A DNA stretch of 64,000 bases from Octadecabacter algicola (GTDB lineage: Bacteria; Pseudomonadota; Alphaproteobacteria; Rhodobacterales; Rhodobacteraceae). The position numbers were made by a program, and so were the translations under genes. The DNA lies in NCBI RefSeq assembly GCF_021532625.1, contig NZ_JAKGAR010000001.1, positions 682,001 through 746,000 on the forward strand, given 5' to 3'. Shown here piece after piece: positions 38,572 through 46,589 of this stretch (position 1 is its first letter; each line of letters begins with the position of its first letter). The notes under the pieces were generated by a model, which saw nothing but the letters and a program-made list of their open reading frames with translations, searched no databases and had not been told where the DNA came from.

Positions 38572-39711
38572 ATGCCCCTCGATCCCGCTGTAAACTCTCT
38601 TGGCTTCGCCAAACCGCCGTCTGAAACCCGCGTTGTCGTGGCAATGTCTGGTGGTGTGGACAGTTCTGTCGTCGCAGCCATGCTGGCCGAACAAGGCTAT
38701 GATGTGGTTGGCGTGACCCTGCAACTGTATGACCACGGCGCAGCTTTGGCAAAAAAGGGTGCGTGTTGTGCGGGCCGTGACATTCACGATGCCCGCCGCG
38801 TGGCCGAGGAAATGGGCTTTCCTCATTACGTCCTCGATTACGAAAACGTCTTTAAAGAAGCGGTCATGGATGAATTCGCTGAAAGCTATCTCGCTGGTGC
38901 GACTCCTGTGCCTTGCATCCGCTGCAATGAACGCGTGAAATTTAAGGACCTGCTGGAAACCGCCAAAGATCTGGATGCGGATTGCATGGCCACCGGGCAC
39001 TACATTCAACGTATGATGGGTGACAGCGGCCCTGAGCTGCATTCAGCGGCGGACCCGACCAAGGACCAGAGCTACTTCTTGTTCTCAACGACACCGGCTC
39101 AATTGGATTATCTGCGGTTCCCCCTCGGGCATCACGCCTCCAAGGAAGAAACACGTGCCTTGGCGCGCAAATATGGTTTGGCACTGGCGGACAAGCCCGA
39201 CAGCCAAGACATCTGCTTTGTACCGGATGGCAACTACGCCAGCGTCATCGAAAAGCTCCGCCCCGGTGCGGCTGAGCCCGGCGACATCGTGGACACCGAC
39301 GGCAAGGTATTGGCGCAGCATAATGGCGTCATTCATTACACCATCGGTCAGCGCCGAGGGCTTGGGATCGGTGGTCTGTCGACCCCCTTGTATGTGGTGA
39401 AACTGGACGTCGACAAACGCCACGTGATTGTAGGGCCAAAAGAGATGCTGACCACACGGACGGTTCCCGTGCGCGAAATCAACTGGCTGGGCGATGATGC
39501 CTTTGATGCTGTGGCCGAACGCCATGTGTCAGTCAAAGTGCGCTCAACCAAACCGCCAGTCGAGGCCGTTTTGCGCCCCCTGTCCGCGACCACCGCCGAA
39601 GTCGACCTTCTGACTCCCGAAGAAGGCGTGTCCCCGGGTCAGGCGTGCGTGTTTTACGACGGCGACAGCAGCCGCATCTTTGGTGGCGGCTGGATATGGC
39701 GCGGCTATTAA
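38572..39711 (+). CDS. mnmA: tRNA-specific 2-thiouridylase
   Basis: MnmA thiolates U34 in tRNAs for Lys, Glu and Gln. 379 residues. The ATP-pyrophosphatase loop is SGGVDSS (26-32); the nucleophile cysteine of CNERVKFKD is Cys118 and the persulfide cysteine in [10 protein letters not shown] is Cys215, both intact. The C-terminal beta-barrel domains are complete. The ATG here has an AAAGGAT ribosome site; an earlier frame start at 38515 is less likely. Divergent from sciP. Confidence 0.96.
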   Translation: MPLDPAVNSLGFAKPPSETRVVVAMSGGVDSSVVAAMLAEQGYDVVGVTLQLYDHGAALAKKGACCAGRDIHDARRVAEEMGFPHYVLDYENVFKEAVMDEFAESYLAGATPVPCIRCNERVKFKDLLETAKDLDADCMATGHYIQRMMGDSGPELHSAADPTKDQSYFLFSTTPAQLDYLRFPLGHHASKEETRALARKYGLALADKPDSQDICFVPDGNYASVIEKLRPGAAEPGDIVDTDGKVLAQHNGVIHYTIGQRRGLGIGGLSTPLYVVKLDVDKRHVIVGPKEMLTTRTVPVREINWLGDDAFDAVAERHVSVKVRSTKPPVEAVLRPLSATTAEVDLLTPEEGVSPGQACVFYDGDSSRIFGGGWIWRGY

Positions 39712-39755
39712 CACCCTGTTTTCGCCCAACACCCCAAGTCTTAGGATAGTTATCA

Positions 39756-40139
39756 ATGCCCCTGATCGAAATCATCGCCCTTCTTGCTGTCGCCCAGTTC
39801 CTGTATTTTGGTTATTTAGTTGGTATGCAGCGCCGCGATTCAGGCCTCAAGGCCCCTGCGATGACTGGCCATGACGGGTTCGAGCGAGCGCATCGCGTCC
39901 AGATGAACACGCTTGAGCTTATGATCGCGTTTCTGCCCGTGTTGCTGTTGGCTGGGAAATATTGGCCTGCATGGATGATAGCCCCCATCGGCATCGTCTA
40001 TCTGGTGGGCCGCACGTTGTATCAACAAGCTTATATGGATGACCCTTCAAAGCGCGGTACTGGCTTTATGCTCACGCTTGGTCCGATTGCTGCGTTATTG
40101 GTTTTGGCATTGTTGGGTGCCGTGTGGCATCTGTTCTAA
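39756..40139 (+). CDS. MAPEG family membrane protein
   Basis: Four-helix protein of 127 residues of the MAPEG superfamily (membrane-associated glutathione/eicosanoid metabolism). FERAHRVQMNTLELM and YLVGRTLYQQAY are the family-typical glutathione-contact regions. Bacterial members can have glutathione transferase activity, but the substrate is unknown. Lies 44 bases after mnmA and may be read with it. Confidence 0.85.
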   Translation: MPLIEIIALLAVAQFLYFGYLVGMQRRDSGLKAPAMTGHDGFERAHRVQMNTLELMIAFLPVLLLAGKYWPAWMIAPIGIVYLVGRTLYQQAYMDDPSKRGTGFMLTLGPIAALLVLALLGAVWHLF

Positions 40140-40143
40140 GCGG

Positions 40144-40800
40144 CTATTTAGCCCCCGGCGCTCGATTGTTCTGTTTCGCTTCAAACTGCTTCCAAACATG
40201 CATCCGGCCTTTTTGCCGCGCATCTGCGAGCCACATTTTCTTGCGGGCGTCCGGAACTTCAAGCGCTCGGTATACGCCTTCTGAAAATTTCGGCCAGTCT
40301 ATGGCCAAGCCCTGCTTGACCATTTCAGCGGACAAGTCCCGACCATCCGGCAGATAGCATTTTGCAACAGTGCGCCCATGAGCATCAACATGGTGAACCT
40401 TCGCCTTGATGACCTGTCCTTTGCACAATGCGAGAAGCGCCCACTTAGCACGTTTTCCGAAAGGATGATTTAGTTCAGGCGCATCGACACCAAACAACCG
40501 AATTTCGACACTTTTGATAACCAGTGAATCGCCGTCTGTTACAAATGCCCGCCCTTCTATGACCCTCACCGGAGGTTCAGGTGCACGCCATGCCGCATTC
40601 GGGCCTGAATTTTCGGGCGCTCGTGCTGGCTTAGGACGTGGAGGGCTTGGAAAATTTAATGGTGGTAAAGGATCATCAATCTTCGGTTCAGATCTCGCCG
40701 CCCGTTTTTTAGGAGGTTGGGGCGTTCCGCTGTTTTTGGTCAGCTTTATTATAAGTCCGATCAGCACTCCGAACCCGCACAACAATAAAAGTATTTCCAT
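40144..40800 (-). CDS. Membrane-anchored thermonuclease family protein
   Basis: 218 residues: an N-terminal membrane helix (1-20), a proline-rich linker (27-75) and a staphylococcal-nuclease-like domain. The catalytic set appears intact: Arg in EIRLFGVDAPE with Asp and Glu of DAPE, and the second Arg in DAHGRTVAKCYLPDGRDL. It would be held at the membrane facing the periplasm and could degrade incoming nucleic acid. Converges with the MAPEG gene. No operon partner. Confidence 0.85.
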   Translation of the reverse strand: MEILLLLCGFGVLIGLIIKLTKNSGTPQPPKKRAARSEPKIDDPLPPLNFPSPPRPKPARAPENSGPNAAWRAPEPPVRVIEGRAFVTDGDSLVIKSVEIRLFGVDAPELNHPFGKRAKWALLALCKGQVIKAKVHHVDAHGRTVAKCYLPDGRDLSAEMVKQGLAIDWPKFSEGVYRALEVPDARKKMWLADARQKGRMHVWKQFEAKQNNRAPGAK

Positions 40801-41060
40801 TAAGACTCGACAAGGTTTTCTTCAAATAAATCCTCAATTCATAATTGAGTGATTTTAATGTATTACACGCATAAGTAATTTCAATCGAAAACGACTAAGC
40901 CTCGTGCCGCAGATTCCAGAAAGGTGTTTTGGGTTGAGCCCATTTTGGTTAAACCGTGGCCGGTGCCGCCTGCTCGATTCCGACGGTCTTGCCCCTTACA
41001 AAGCGAACGCGGAAAAACTCGTGGCACAAACTCCGCTGGATCAAAAACAGCACGGTTCAC
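40801..41060. other. Intergenic region, no gene supported
   Basis: AT-rich for its first 80 bases, as expected for the nuclease promoter (minus strand), then of ordinary composition. Short overlapping reading frames on the plus strand have no ribosome sites and no recognisable product. No tRNA or clear hairpin seen. Confidence 0.5.
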
Positions 41061-41087
41061 AACGCAAAACGCCCGCAGAAAACTGCG
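41061..41087 (-). terminator. Probable terminator of the DUF4386 gene
   Basis: On the minus strand CGCAG-TTTT-CTGCG is followed by GGGCGTTTTGCGTT. It begins 26 bases after the stop. A 17-base stretch (AACGCAAAACGCCCGCA, plus-strand reading) recurs exactly in the terminator at 41980-41996, suggesting a shared terminator design. Confidence 0.5.
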
Positions 41088-41112
41088 AGCATATCGATCC
41101 TCTTTAACAAAC

Positions 41113-41802
41113 TCACGAATGGATAGTGGTCGCGATCCGATTTGGCCCCCAAATCAACAGCCAAATTGCAAAGCTAAGTTCGGCCAGCGTTACGATCACC
41201 AAGAGACCAATGATAACAATATTCAGCGCTGCGATCTCAACGAACATCAGCTTCGCTATGCCCTGCACCAGATAACCGAAGGCACCAATAAACAGCCCCC
41301 AGCCCAAGAGCGCCGGAGCCAAGCCAGTGCGCAAGATGGCCGCGCCGAGCGCCAAAAGATGCACGCCAAAAAAGAGCTGCCAGACAAATATGCCAAGCGC
41401 ATGGGCATCAAAGAACATCATCATCTGTGCCGTCTGCTCCGATAGCTCGACGAGAAACGTCAATGGCATGACCCAGATTAAAACGTTCAATCCCATGACA
41501 ATCGCCATGCCAGCCCGCGCGATCATTGCAGTGTTAGCCAGGACGGGGCAGGATTTTTGGAACAAAACAAACAGGATTGCCGTCAGGGCTACTTCGAACA
41601 GGATGATAAAAATGTCGGCTAACACACCCAGCTTGAACAGCCCAAGGTTGGCGGACAGATTGCTGGCGGTCGCGGATGCATCACCAGCGACAACGATCGC
41701 TTGTGGCACATAACCGATGCTAAACCCTCCGAAGCAAGCGATCGCCAGGTAGAGAGCACCTGCCACGCGCGGCAGTTTGATTGTGGGATATGTTGAGGGC
41801 AT
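41113..41802 (-). CDS. DUF4386 family membrane protein
   Basis: 229-residue polytopic protein with six or seven helices matching DUF4386: the N-terminal RVAGALYLAIACFGGFSIGYV and central HLLALGAAILRTGLAPALLGWGL are typical. Function unknown; relatives occur beside regulators and stress genes in many bacteria. GGAGAAAG ribosome site ahead of ATG. Probably a single-gene unit. Confidence 0.82.
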   Translation of the reverse strand: MPSTYPTIKLPRVAGALYLAIACFGGFSIGYVPQAIVVAGDASATASNLSANLGLFKLGVLADIFIILFEVALTAILFVLFQKSCPVLANTAMIARAGMAIVMGLNVLIWVMPLTFLVELSEQTAQMMMFFDAHALGIFVWQLFFGVHLLALGAAILRTGLAPALLGWGLFIGAFGYLVQGIAKLMFVEIAALNIVIIGLLVIVTLAELSFAIWLLIWGPNRIATTIHS

Positions 41803-41941
41803 GTTCTTTCTCCAGAATTCAGGTCTTCATTTGCTTAAACGGTCCCGTCTAAGCAGCTGTCGATTTTGATATGTGTCATTGGTCTGGAGACTGTTTAGGC
41901 CAGCTGCACACAGTGCGGAATTGCCGAAATTTTGAGAGTTA

Positions 41942-41959
41942 CCATACGTATTTGTATGG
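41942..41959. promoter_or_regulatory. Palindrome upstream of the DUF4386 gene
   Basis: CCATAC, six bases (GTATTT), GTATGG: a perfect 6-bp inverted repeat about 140 bases before the DUF4386 start and 30 bases from the methyltransferase terminator. Looks like an operator half-site pair of the kind used by TetR or similar dimers; no local regulator gene to pair it with. Confidence 0.3.
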
Positions 41960-41982
41960 ATTACCCAGCAAGGTGACGAAAC

Positions 41983-42010
41983 GCAAAACGCCCGCACAAT
42001 CTGGCGGGCG
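41983..42010 (-). terminator. Intrinsic terminator of the methyltransferase gene
   Basis: CGCCCGC and GCGGGCG form a 7-bp stem with an eight-base loop; on the minus strand the stem is followed by TTTTGCGTTT. It lies 28 bases past the stop codon. Confidence 0.75.
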
Positions 42011-42037
42011 CCCTGAGAACTTCAGTTCAGGTCGGGA

Positions 42038-43117
42038 TCAGCCGCGGCGACGCCCACCTTTGCGACCTGCCCGACCGCGGCCCTCTTGGCCTGCTTTCGG
42101 GGCTTCGCGGTTCATGGTGATCCACGCGGCACCACCATCGTCGTTGTTGGTCAGGAAGTTGGCTGCGCGGATGGCTTCCATTTCCTTACCCGCACGCGGC
42201 ATGGTCGATCCCATGCCGAACATCTGAACGAAGGCTTCGTCGTCCATGCCGTCTGGCAGGATAATACCGGATGCGAGGACTTCTTCTTTCTTGGCGGCGA
42301 TCTTCTTTGGGCCTACGGGCAGCGCCACTGGGTTCATGATCGCTGATGTCATGCCAGCCGTCATCGCCATTGGCAGGAACGCATTGTTGATCCCGTGGCG
42401 GTTCGGCAGACCAAAGCTGATGTTGGATGCACCGCAGGTCGTGTTCACACCCAATTCTTCGCGCAAGCGACGGACGAGCGTAAAGACCTGCAAACCAGCC
42501 GTCCCCATTGCACCAATTGGCATCACCAGAGGGTCAACCACGATGTCATGGGCCGGAATGCCAAAGTCAGCCGCGCGTTCTACGATCTTTTTGGCGACCG
42601 CAAACCGCACATCTGGGTCCTCAGAAATGCCTGTGTCGTCGTTGGAAATCGCCACAACCGGTACGTTGTATTTTTTGACGAGTGGCAGGACCAACTCAAG
42701 GCGTTCTTCTTCGCCTGTGACCGAATTCAAAAGCGGGCGGCCTTCGGCAGCTGCCAACCCTTGTTCAAGGGCGCCAGGAACAGAACTGTCGATACACAAC
42801 GGGGTATCAACAACCGCCTGTACCTTCTCGACCAACTGCCTCATCAAATCAGGCTCAACAAAGTTGTTGTCCGCATAACGCGGGTCGTCGGCCATTTTGT
42901 TGGAAAACACAGCGCCAGAGTTAATATCCAGAACCGTCGCGCCTGCCATGGTCTGCGCAATCGCATCTGCTTCGACGCGGGAAAAGTCGCCACGTTCAAG
43001 TTCTTCGTTCAGGATTTTGCGGCCCGTCGGGTTGATACGTTCACCGATCACACAGAACGGTTCGTCAAAGCCCATCACGGCTGTCTTGGTTTTGGATTCG
43101 ATAACAGTGCGGGTCAT
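42038..43117 (-). CDS. Methyltetrahydrofolate:corrinoid methyltransferase (pterin-binding family)
   Basis: 359-residue protein with the pterin-binding TIM barrel shared with MetH and MtgA-type enzymes: FCVIGERINPTGRK at the N-terminus, DINSGAVF and ISNDDTGISED. It would move a methyl group between tetrahydrofolate and a cobalamin protein. The C-terminal tail is a very basic Gly/Arg run (RGRAGRKGGRRRG), probably disordered. Related Roseobacter loci place it beside metF and a Virulence_fact protein; here those two are 2 kb away, beyond a metal-resistance trio. No corrinoid protein gene is in view. Confidence 0.88.
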   Translation of the reverse strand: MTRTVIESKTKTAVMGFDEPFCVIGERINPTGRKILNEELERGDFSRVEADAIAQTMAGATVLDINSGAVFSNKMADDPRYADNNFVEPDLMRQLVEKVQAVVDTPLCIDSSVPGALEQGLAAAEGRPLLNSVTGEEERLELVLPLVKKYNVPVVAISNDDTGISEDPDVRFAVAKKIVERAADFGIPAHDIVVDPLVMPIGAMGTAGLQVFTLVRRLREELGVNTTCGASNISFGLPNRHGINNAFLPMAMTAGMTSAIMNPVALPVGPKKIAAKKEEVLASGIILPDGMDDEAFVQMFGMGSTMPRAGKEMEAIRAANFLTNNDDGGAAWITMNREAPKAGQEGRGRAGRKGGRRRG

Positions 43118-43284
43118 ACTGGCCTCTCCGTAAGTGTGTTATATCCGAACCCTAGAGCGCATTTCCTTGAAGTACGGCGTACTAGCGACATAGCCAGCCC
43201 CACCCGCGACGTCACCCCGAATAGTATTCATGTAAATGATGAGGAGATGGCTGGGGTTCTAAGAGACTAACGACGTCGAAAGGT

Positions 43285-43299
43285 CGAAGGTCTGCTTTG
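43285..43299. repeat. 15-base inverted repeat, left copy
   Basis: CGAAGGTCTGCTTTG. The exact reverse complement occurs at 45043-45057, so the two copies face each other around the MerR/CDF/ICMT genes. Surrounding bases look like a degenerate intergenic repeat rather than the end of a known insertion sequence. Confidence 0.6.
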
Positions 43300-43352
43300 C
43301 GGGACTTTGCTGCCTTTCGTTCTCGACGGTCCAATGTCCGCTTTCACGGTTT

Positions 43353-43769
43353 TTAATGTTCTCTGTCGCACAAATTGTGATCGGCCAGTGACGCCAAAAC
43401 ATAACAATCTTCCGACACGCCTTCACCATCGCAGCCTTTTGATATTCGGCTGAGTTCCTTTTCAAGTGTTCTGAGACGTTTGATCTTGGTGCGGACGCCT
43501 TCAAGTTGCGACGTGGCGATCTTCGTCGCAGCTTCGCACGACCGGTCTGGATGCTCTTGCAATTCGATCAATGACGAGATCGCTTCAATCGAGAACCCAA
43601 GGTCACGTGCATGGCGGATAAAACTCAGCCGCTCCAATCCAGCTTTGTCGTAGCGCCTTTGGTTACCTGAGGTGCGCTCTGCCTCGGGCATTAGCCCCAT
43701 CACTTCATAATACCGGATGGTCGGAACTTTGACATTTGTACGCTTTGAAAGCTCGCCAATGGAAAACAT
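43353..43769 (-). CDS. MerR family metal-responsive regulator (ZntR/CadR/PbrR-like)
   Basis: 138-residue regulator: winged helix at the N-terminus (IGELSKRTNVKVPTIRYYE), long dimerisation helix, and a metal-binding C-terminus with Cys78, Cys113 and Cys122, positions matching the ligand cysteines of Zn/Cd/Pb sensors, plus Cys134. ATG begins at MFSIGEL, the family N-terminus; a frame from 43862 is too long. It is divergent from the CDF-like transporter and separated from it by a classic MerR promoter. Confidence 0.92.
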   Translation of the reverse strand: MFSIGELSKRTNVKVPTIRYYEVMGLMPEAERTSGNQRRYDKAGLERLSFIRHARDLGFSIEAISSLIELQEHPDRSCEAATKIATSQLEGVRTKIKRLRTLEKELSRISKGCDGEGVSEDCYVLASLADHNLCDREH

Positions 43770-43780
43770 GAAGATACCTC

Positions 43781-43811
43781 TTGAACCTCTAGCCACTAGA
43801 GACATTACACT
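43781..43811 (+). promoter_or_regulatory. MerR-type promoter with 19-base spacer and operator dyad
   Basis: TTGAAC (-35) and TACACT (-10) are separated by 19 bases, the stretched spacing that only MerR-family activators can use. Between them lies a perfect dyad CTCTAG-CCA-CTAGAG. It drives the CDF-like transporter gene rightward. Confidence 0.85.
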
Positions 43812-43841
43812 ATGATCAAGCAAGAATGAAAGAGGATTCCC

Positions 43842-44477
43842 ATGGCTGGTTGCTGCGGACATGACGCCAAGTTTGACGGCGTTTCAGATGACTACAAAAG
43901 ACGGCTGTGGATCGTCATTACTCTCAACGCGACGATGTTCTTTATCGAGATGACAGCAGGCCATCTGGCCAAGTCCCAAGCGTTGCAAGCGGACGCTCTT
44001 GACTTTGCGGGCGATGCGCTGACTTACGGAATTTCACTTGCAGTCATCGGGGCATCGCTTCGCGCGCGAACGAATGCGGCATTGTTCAAAGGCTTCAGCC
44101 TTCTATTGATGGGTCTTTGGGTGTTCGGATCGACGGTCTATCGCGTCTTCTATGTTGGCGTCCCCACCGCTGAGATCATGGGTATGGTCGGCTTTCTTGC
44201 GCTGCTCACCAATCTGGCGAGCGTCATGCTGTTGGTCCGCTACAAAGACGGTGATGCCAACGTCCGGTCGGTCTGGCTGTGCTCGCGCAATGACGCGATT
44301 GGGAACGTGGCCGTGATGTTTGCAGCACTTGGTGTGTGGGGCACGGCGACGGGTTGGCCTGACTTGATCGTGGCAACTATCATGGCCGGATTGTTCTTGT
44401 CATCGGCCTTCCAGATCGTGCGCCAAGCCTTGGCGGAGCGGCGGGAAATGACCGACCATAAGCACGTTGAAGCATAA
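43842..44477 (+). CDS. CDF-superfamily cation transporter, short form
   Basis: 211-residue membrane protein with six helices of the cation diffusion facilitator superfamily, lacking the usual C-terminal cytoplasmic domain. The N-terminus has a cysteine/histidine cluster (MAGCCGHD). The metal site in TM2 is Asp54-xxx-Asp58 (in DALDFAGDAL); the TM5 counterpart is Asp151-xxx-Asn155 (RNDAIGNVA), so one acidic ligand is replaced by Asn. Under MerR control, so likely an efflux protein for a heavy metal such as Zn, Cd or Pb. AGAGG ribosome site. Confidence 0.85.
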   Translation: MAGCCGHDAKFDGVSDDYKRRLWIVITLNATMFFIEMTAGHLAKSQALQADALDFAGDALTYGISLAVIGASLRARTNAALFKGFSLLLMGLWVFGSTVYRVFYVGVPTAEIMGMVGFLALLTNLASVMLLVRYKDGDANVRSVWLCSRNDAIGNVAVMFAALGVWGTATGWPDLIVATIMAGLFLSSAFQIVRQALAERREMTDHKHVEA

Positions 44478-45025
44478 TGCAGGCAGTCTTGGTTCTCATC
44501 GGCCTTACCATCGCGGCGGCCACCTTAGCAGCGATACTTTGGTCCATCACATATCCTGAGCGCCGCCATTGGCCGCCAAAGCACTATACCAAAGCGACAC
44601 CCATTTTAGTTTGGGTTCCGACATTCACGCTATTTGGTATCCTGATCATCCTTGGGGTCTTGAATTGGGGAAGCCTGCCAGTCCCGATCTGGCTGCGGTT
44701 CGGTGCTGGCATTCCACTGATCGTTGCTGGCAACGCCATCGTGTGGTCAGAGGTCGCGCAGTTTGGCATAGCTCAGACCGGAGGCGCGCAAGGATCGTTG
44801 CGAACTAGCGGCATGTATCGCTATTCCCGCAATCCACAGTACGTGGCAGATATCGCGATGATTGTCGGCTGGATCGTCCTTTGTGCGTCCTCTGAAGCGG
44901 TGCTAGTTGGTTTTGCTGGGATAGCCGTCCTGATAGCCGCACCTTTCGCCGAGGAACCATGGCTCAAGGAGCAATACGGTTCAGTGTTTGAGGACTACAG
45001 GGCAAAGGTTCGACGTTTCTTGTAG
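44477..45025 (+). CDS. Isoprenylcysteine carboxyl methyltransferase-like (ICMT/PEMT) membrane protein
   Basis: 182-residue membrane protein with five helices and the family's C-terminal signature: GMYRYSRNPQYVADI and FAEEPWLKEQYGSVFEDYRAKVRRFL. Such bacterial proteins are predicted SAM-dependent methyltransferases acting at the membrane; substrates are unknown. The ATG shares its A with the TAA of the CDF gene, so the two are coupled and the gene is under the same metal-responsive promoter. Similar ICMT genes often accompany metal-efflux CDF genes. Confidence 0.85.
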   Translation: MQAVLVLIGLTIAAATLAAILWSITYPERRHWPPKHYTKATPILVWVPTFTLFGILIILGVLNWGSLPVPIWLRFGAGIPLIVAGNAIVWSEVAQFGIAQTGGAQGSLRTSGMYRYSRNPQYVADIAMIVGWIVLCASSEAVLVGFAGIAVLIAAPFAEEPWLKEQYGSVFEDYRAKVRRFL

Positions 45026-45042
45026 GCAAACGACTAAGTGCA

Positions 45043-45057
45043 CAAAGCAGACCTTCG
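45043..45057. repeat. 15-base inverted repeat, right copy
   Basis: CAAAGCAGACCTTCG, the exact reverse complement of 43285-43299. Just beyond it a sequence resembling a tRNA T-arm (GGTTCGAGCCC on the minus strand) is seen but no tRNA can be folded. Confidence 0.6.
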
Positions 45058-45136
45058 CCATGGTGCAGAATCTTGGTAGGCATGGGCTCGAACCTGCCGT
45101 TCGCTGCAAACCAAAACCTTAGCTTGCCGTAAACGA

Positions 45137-46057
45137 TTAACTCTCAGCAGCAGGCACTGCAGACGCCCCACCATGTTCAATCGCCCAATTGGCGTTGGTT
45201 TTGATGCCGCCTAGCGGGAAGAAATGGACCTTCTCGATATTGCTATCGGGGTTGGCCGCTTTGTGCGCAGCCAATTCGGACAGCACCTGTGTTGGTTCGA
45301 ACGGCAACAGCAGTTTGGTCACATCTTTGGCGCGTTTTTGTAGCACTTTCAGGGACGGGCCAACGCCACAGGCGATTGCGAATTTGATCATCGTCTGAAG
45401 TTTTGCCGGACCCGCGATGCCGATATGGATCGGGATCGTGATCCCCGCCTCTTTCAGACTGTCGGCCCATTCGATGATTGGGCCCGCTTCAAATGCAAAT
45501 TGCGTGGCGAGCGCCATTTCGGCGTCTGTGGTTTCACTAAAAGTCTGCTTCCAGCGCAAAGCGTCGTCCACGTTGGCTGTGCCGCCTTTTGGATCAATAT
45601 CTTTGTTGCCCTCAGGGTGGCCCGCAACATGAAGCCGTTTGAACTCGCCAAAGGCACCGGTTTCAAGCAATTGCATAGACGAATGGAAATCCCCGTGCGG
45701 CGTATCCACGCCACCCGCCAGCAACAGCGCCTGATCAACACCGGCTTCGCCTTGGTACATGGCGATCCAGTTTTTCAACGTCGCTTCGTCTTTGATGATA
45801 CGGGCCGGAAAATGGGGCATCACAGGGTAGCCATCAGCGGCCAGACGTTTGGCCGTGGCGACCATATCCTCAATCGGAGTGCCCTCGATGTGGGCAATGT
45901 AAACGCGCGTGCCTTTGGGCAGCAACTGCGTAAAATCTTCGACCTTTTCGGCGGTACGTGGCATGACCTCAATGGAATACCCGTCTAGAAAAGCTTCAAG
46001 ATGTGGGTTCGTACCACTTGGTTCTTCGGCTTTCTTGCGGAAATTCAATAGCGCCAT
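45137..46057 (-). CDS. metF: Methylenetetrahydrofolate reductase family protein
   Basis: 306-residue TIM-barrel protein of the MTHFR family, reducing methylene- to methyltetrahydrofolate or running the reverse during C1 catabolism. Visible: SIEVMPRTAEKVEDF at the N-terminus, LLLAGGVDTPHG, a FAD-contact stretch and HVAGHPEG. It is shorter and diverged from housekeeping MetF, matching the variant found beside corrinoid methyltransferases in Roseobacters, so it probably serves a catabolic methyl pathway. Start chosen at MALLNFRKK after AAAGGAG; a longer frame to 46210 has no support. Twenty bases behind the Virulence_fact gene. Confidence 0.87.
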   Translation of the reverse strand: MALLNFRKKAEEPSGTNPHLEAFLDGYSIEVMPRTAEKVEDFTQLLPKGTRVYIAHIEGTPIEDMVATAKRLAADGYPVMPHFPARIIKDEATLKNWIAMYQGEAGVDQALLLAGGVDTPHGDFHSSMQLLETGAFGEFKRLHVAGHPEGNKDIDPKGGTANVDDALRWKQTFSETTDAEMALATQFAFEAGPIIEWADSLKEAGITIPIHIGIAGPAKLQTMIKFAIACGVGPSLKVLQKRAKDVTKLLLPFEPTQVLSELAAHKAANPDSNIEKVHFFPLGGIKTNANWAIEHGGASAVPAAES

Positions 46058-46077
46058 CAGTGTCTCCTTTAACGTGC

Positions 46078-46374
46078 TCACGCACGACCATCGTTGTTGA
46101 TAAGCTCGATCAGTCGGTCTTTGTCGTATTCCGCTTCCAGACGCGCAGCTTCGGTTGAGGCGACGTCGCCGTCTACGCCATCCACCTGATAAGGTGCGGC
46201 CTTGCGCCAATCGGCAAGGTAGTCATCTGTGCCGGCGGCACCGGACTTCATTGCGGCACGGTCAATTGCTTGCTCAAAGCGTTCGCTAAGCTGAACCTTG
46301 GTTCCACGACGGCCTTTGCCGACGATGATCTGAGCGGGGATATCCCGCCAGTAAACTACTGTGACATCTGCCAT
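46078..46374 (-). CDS. Virulence_fact (PF13769) domain protein
   Basis: 98-residue protein beginning MADVTVVYWRDIPAQIIVGKGRRG, the signature of the small domain named virulence factor in Pfam. Despite the name, in Roseobacters it is regularly found with metF-like and corrinoid methyltransferase genes, so a role in methyl transfer is more likely here. The ATG of MADVTV is preferred; the frame extends to 46524 without support. First gene of the metF operon. Confidence 0.82.
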   Translation of the reverse strand: MADVTVVYWRDIPAQIIVGKGRRGTKVQLSERFEQAIDRAAMKSGAAGTDDYLADWRKAAPYQVDGVDGDVASTEAARLEAEYDKDRLIELINNDGRA

Positions 46375-46589
46375 GCGAATCTTGCGCCTTTCTTGCGTTA
46401 CCCAACACCTAGCTTGGGTTATTCTATCAACGACGCCTATTTTCGACATTGAGCGGGCGATTGGCGACCCCCTAACGCCCAGCTGTGCTGCCAAAATCCT
46501 CATGACAAGAATGAGGTGCATCACAACGCTTGCGCCAAACCCGTTGCGGGCATACCTTGGGGGTAACTCGAAAAATGGAGGGCGTTAAT

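Noticed and set aside
40904-41107. 67-codon plus-strand frame in the gap between the nuclease and DUF4386 genes
   Set aside because: No ribosome site, no recognisable product, and it runs into the DUF4386 terminator.
42395-43270. 291-codon open frame on the plus strand opposite the corrinoid methyltransferase gene
   Set aside because: Shadow of a clearly coding gene; composition shows no protein family features.
43259-43504. 81-codon minus-strand frame downstream of and overlapping the MerR gene
   Set aside because: Out of frame with the MerR gene, runs into the intergenic repeat, and has no start signals.
45074-45098. tRNA-like piece (GGTTCGAGCCC and a terminal CCA on the minus strand)
   Set aside because: No acceptor, D or anticodon arms can be folded around it; more likely part of a degenerate intergenic repeat or a weak hairpin.
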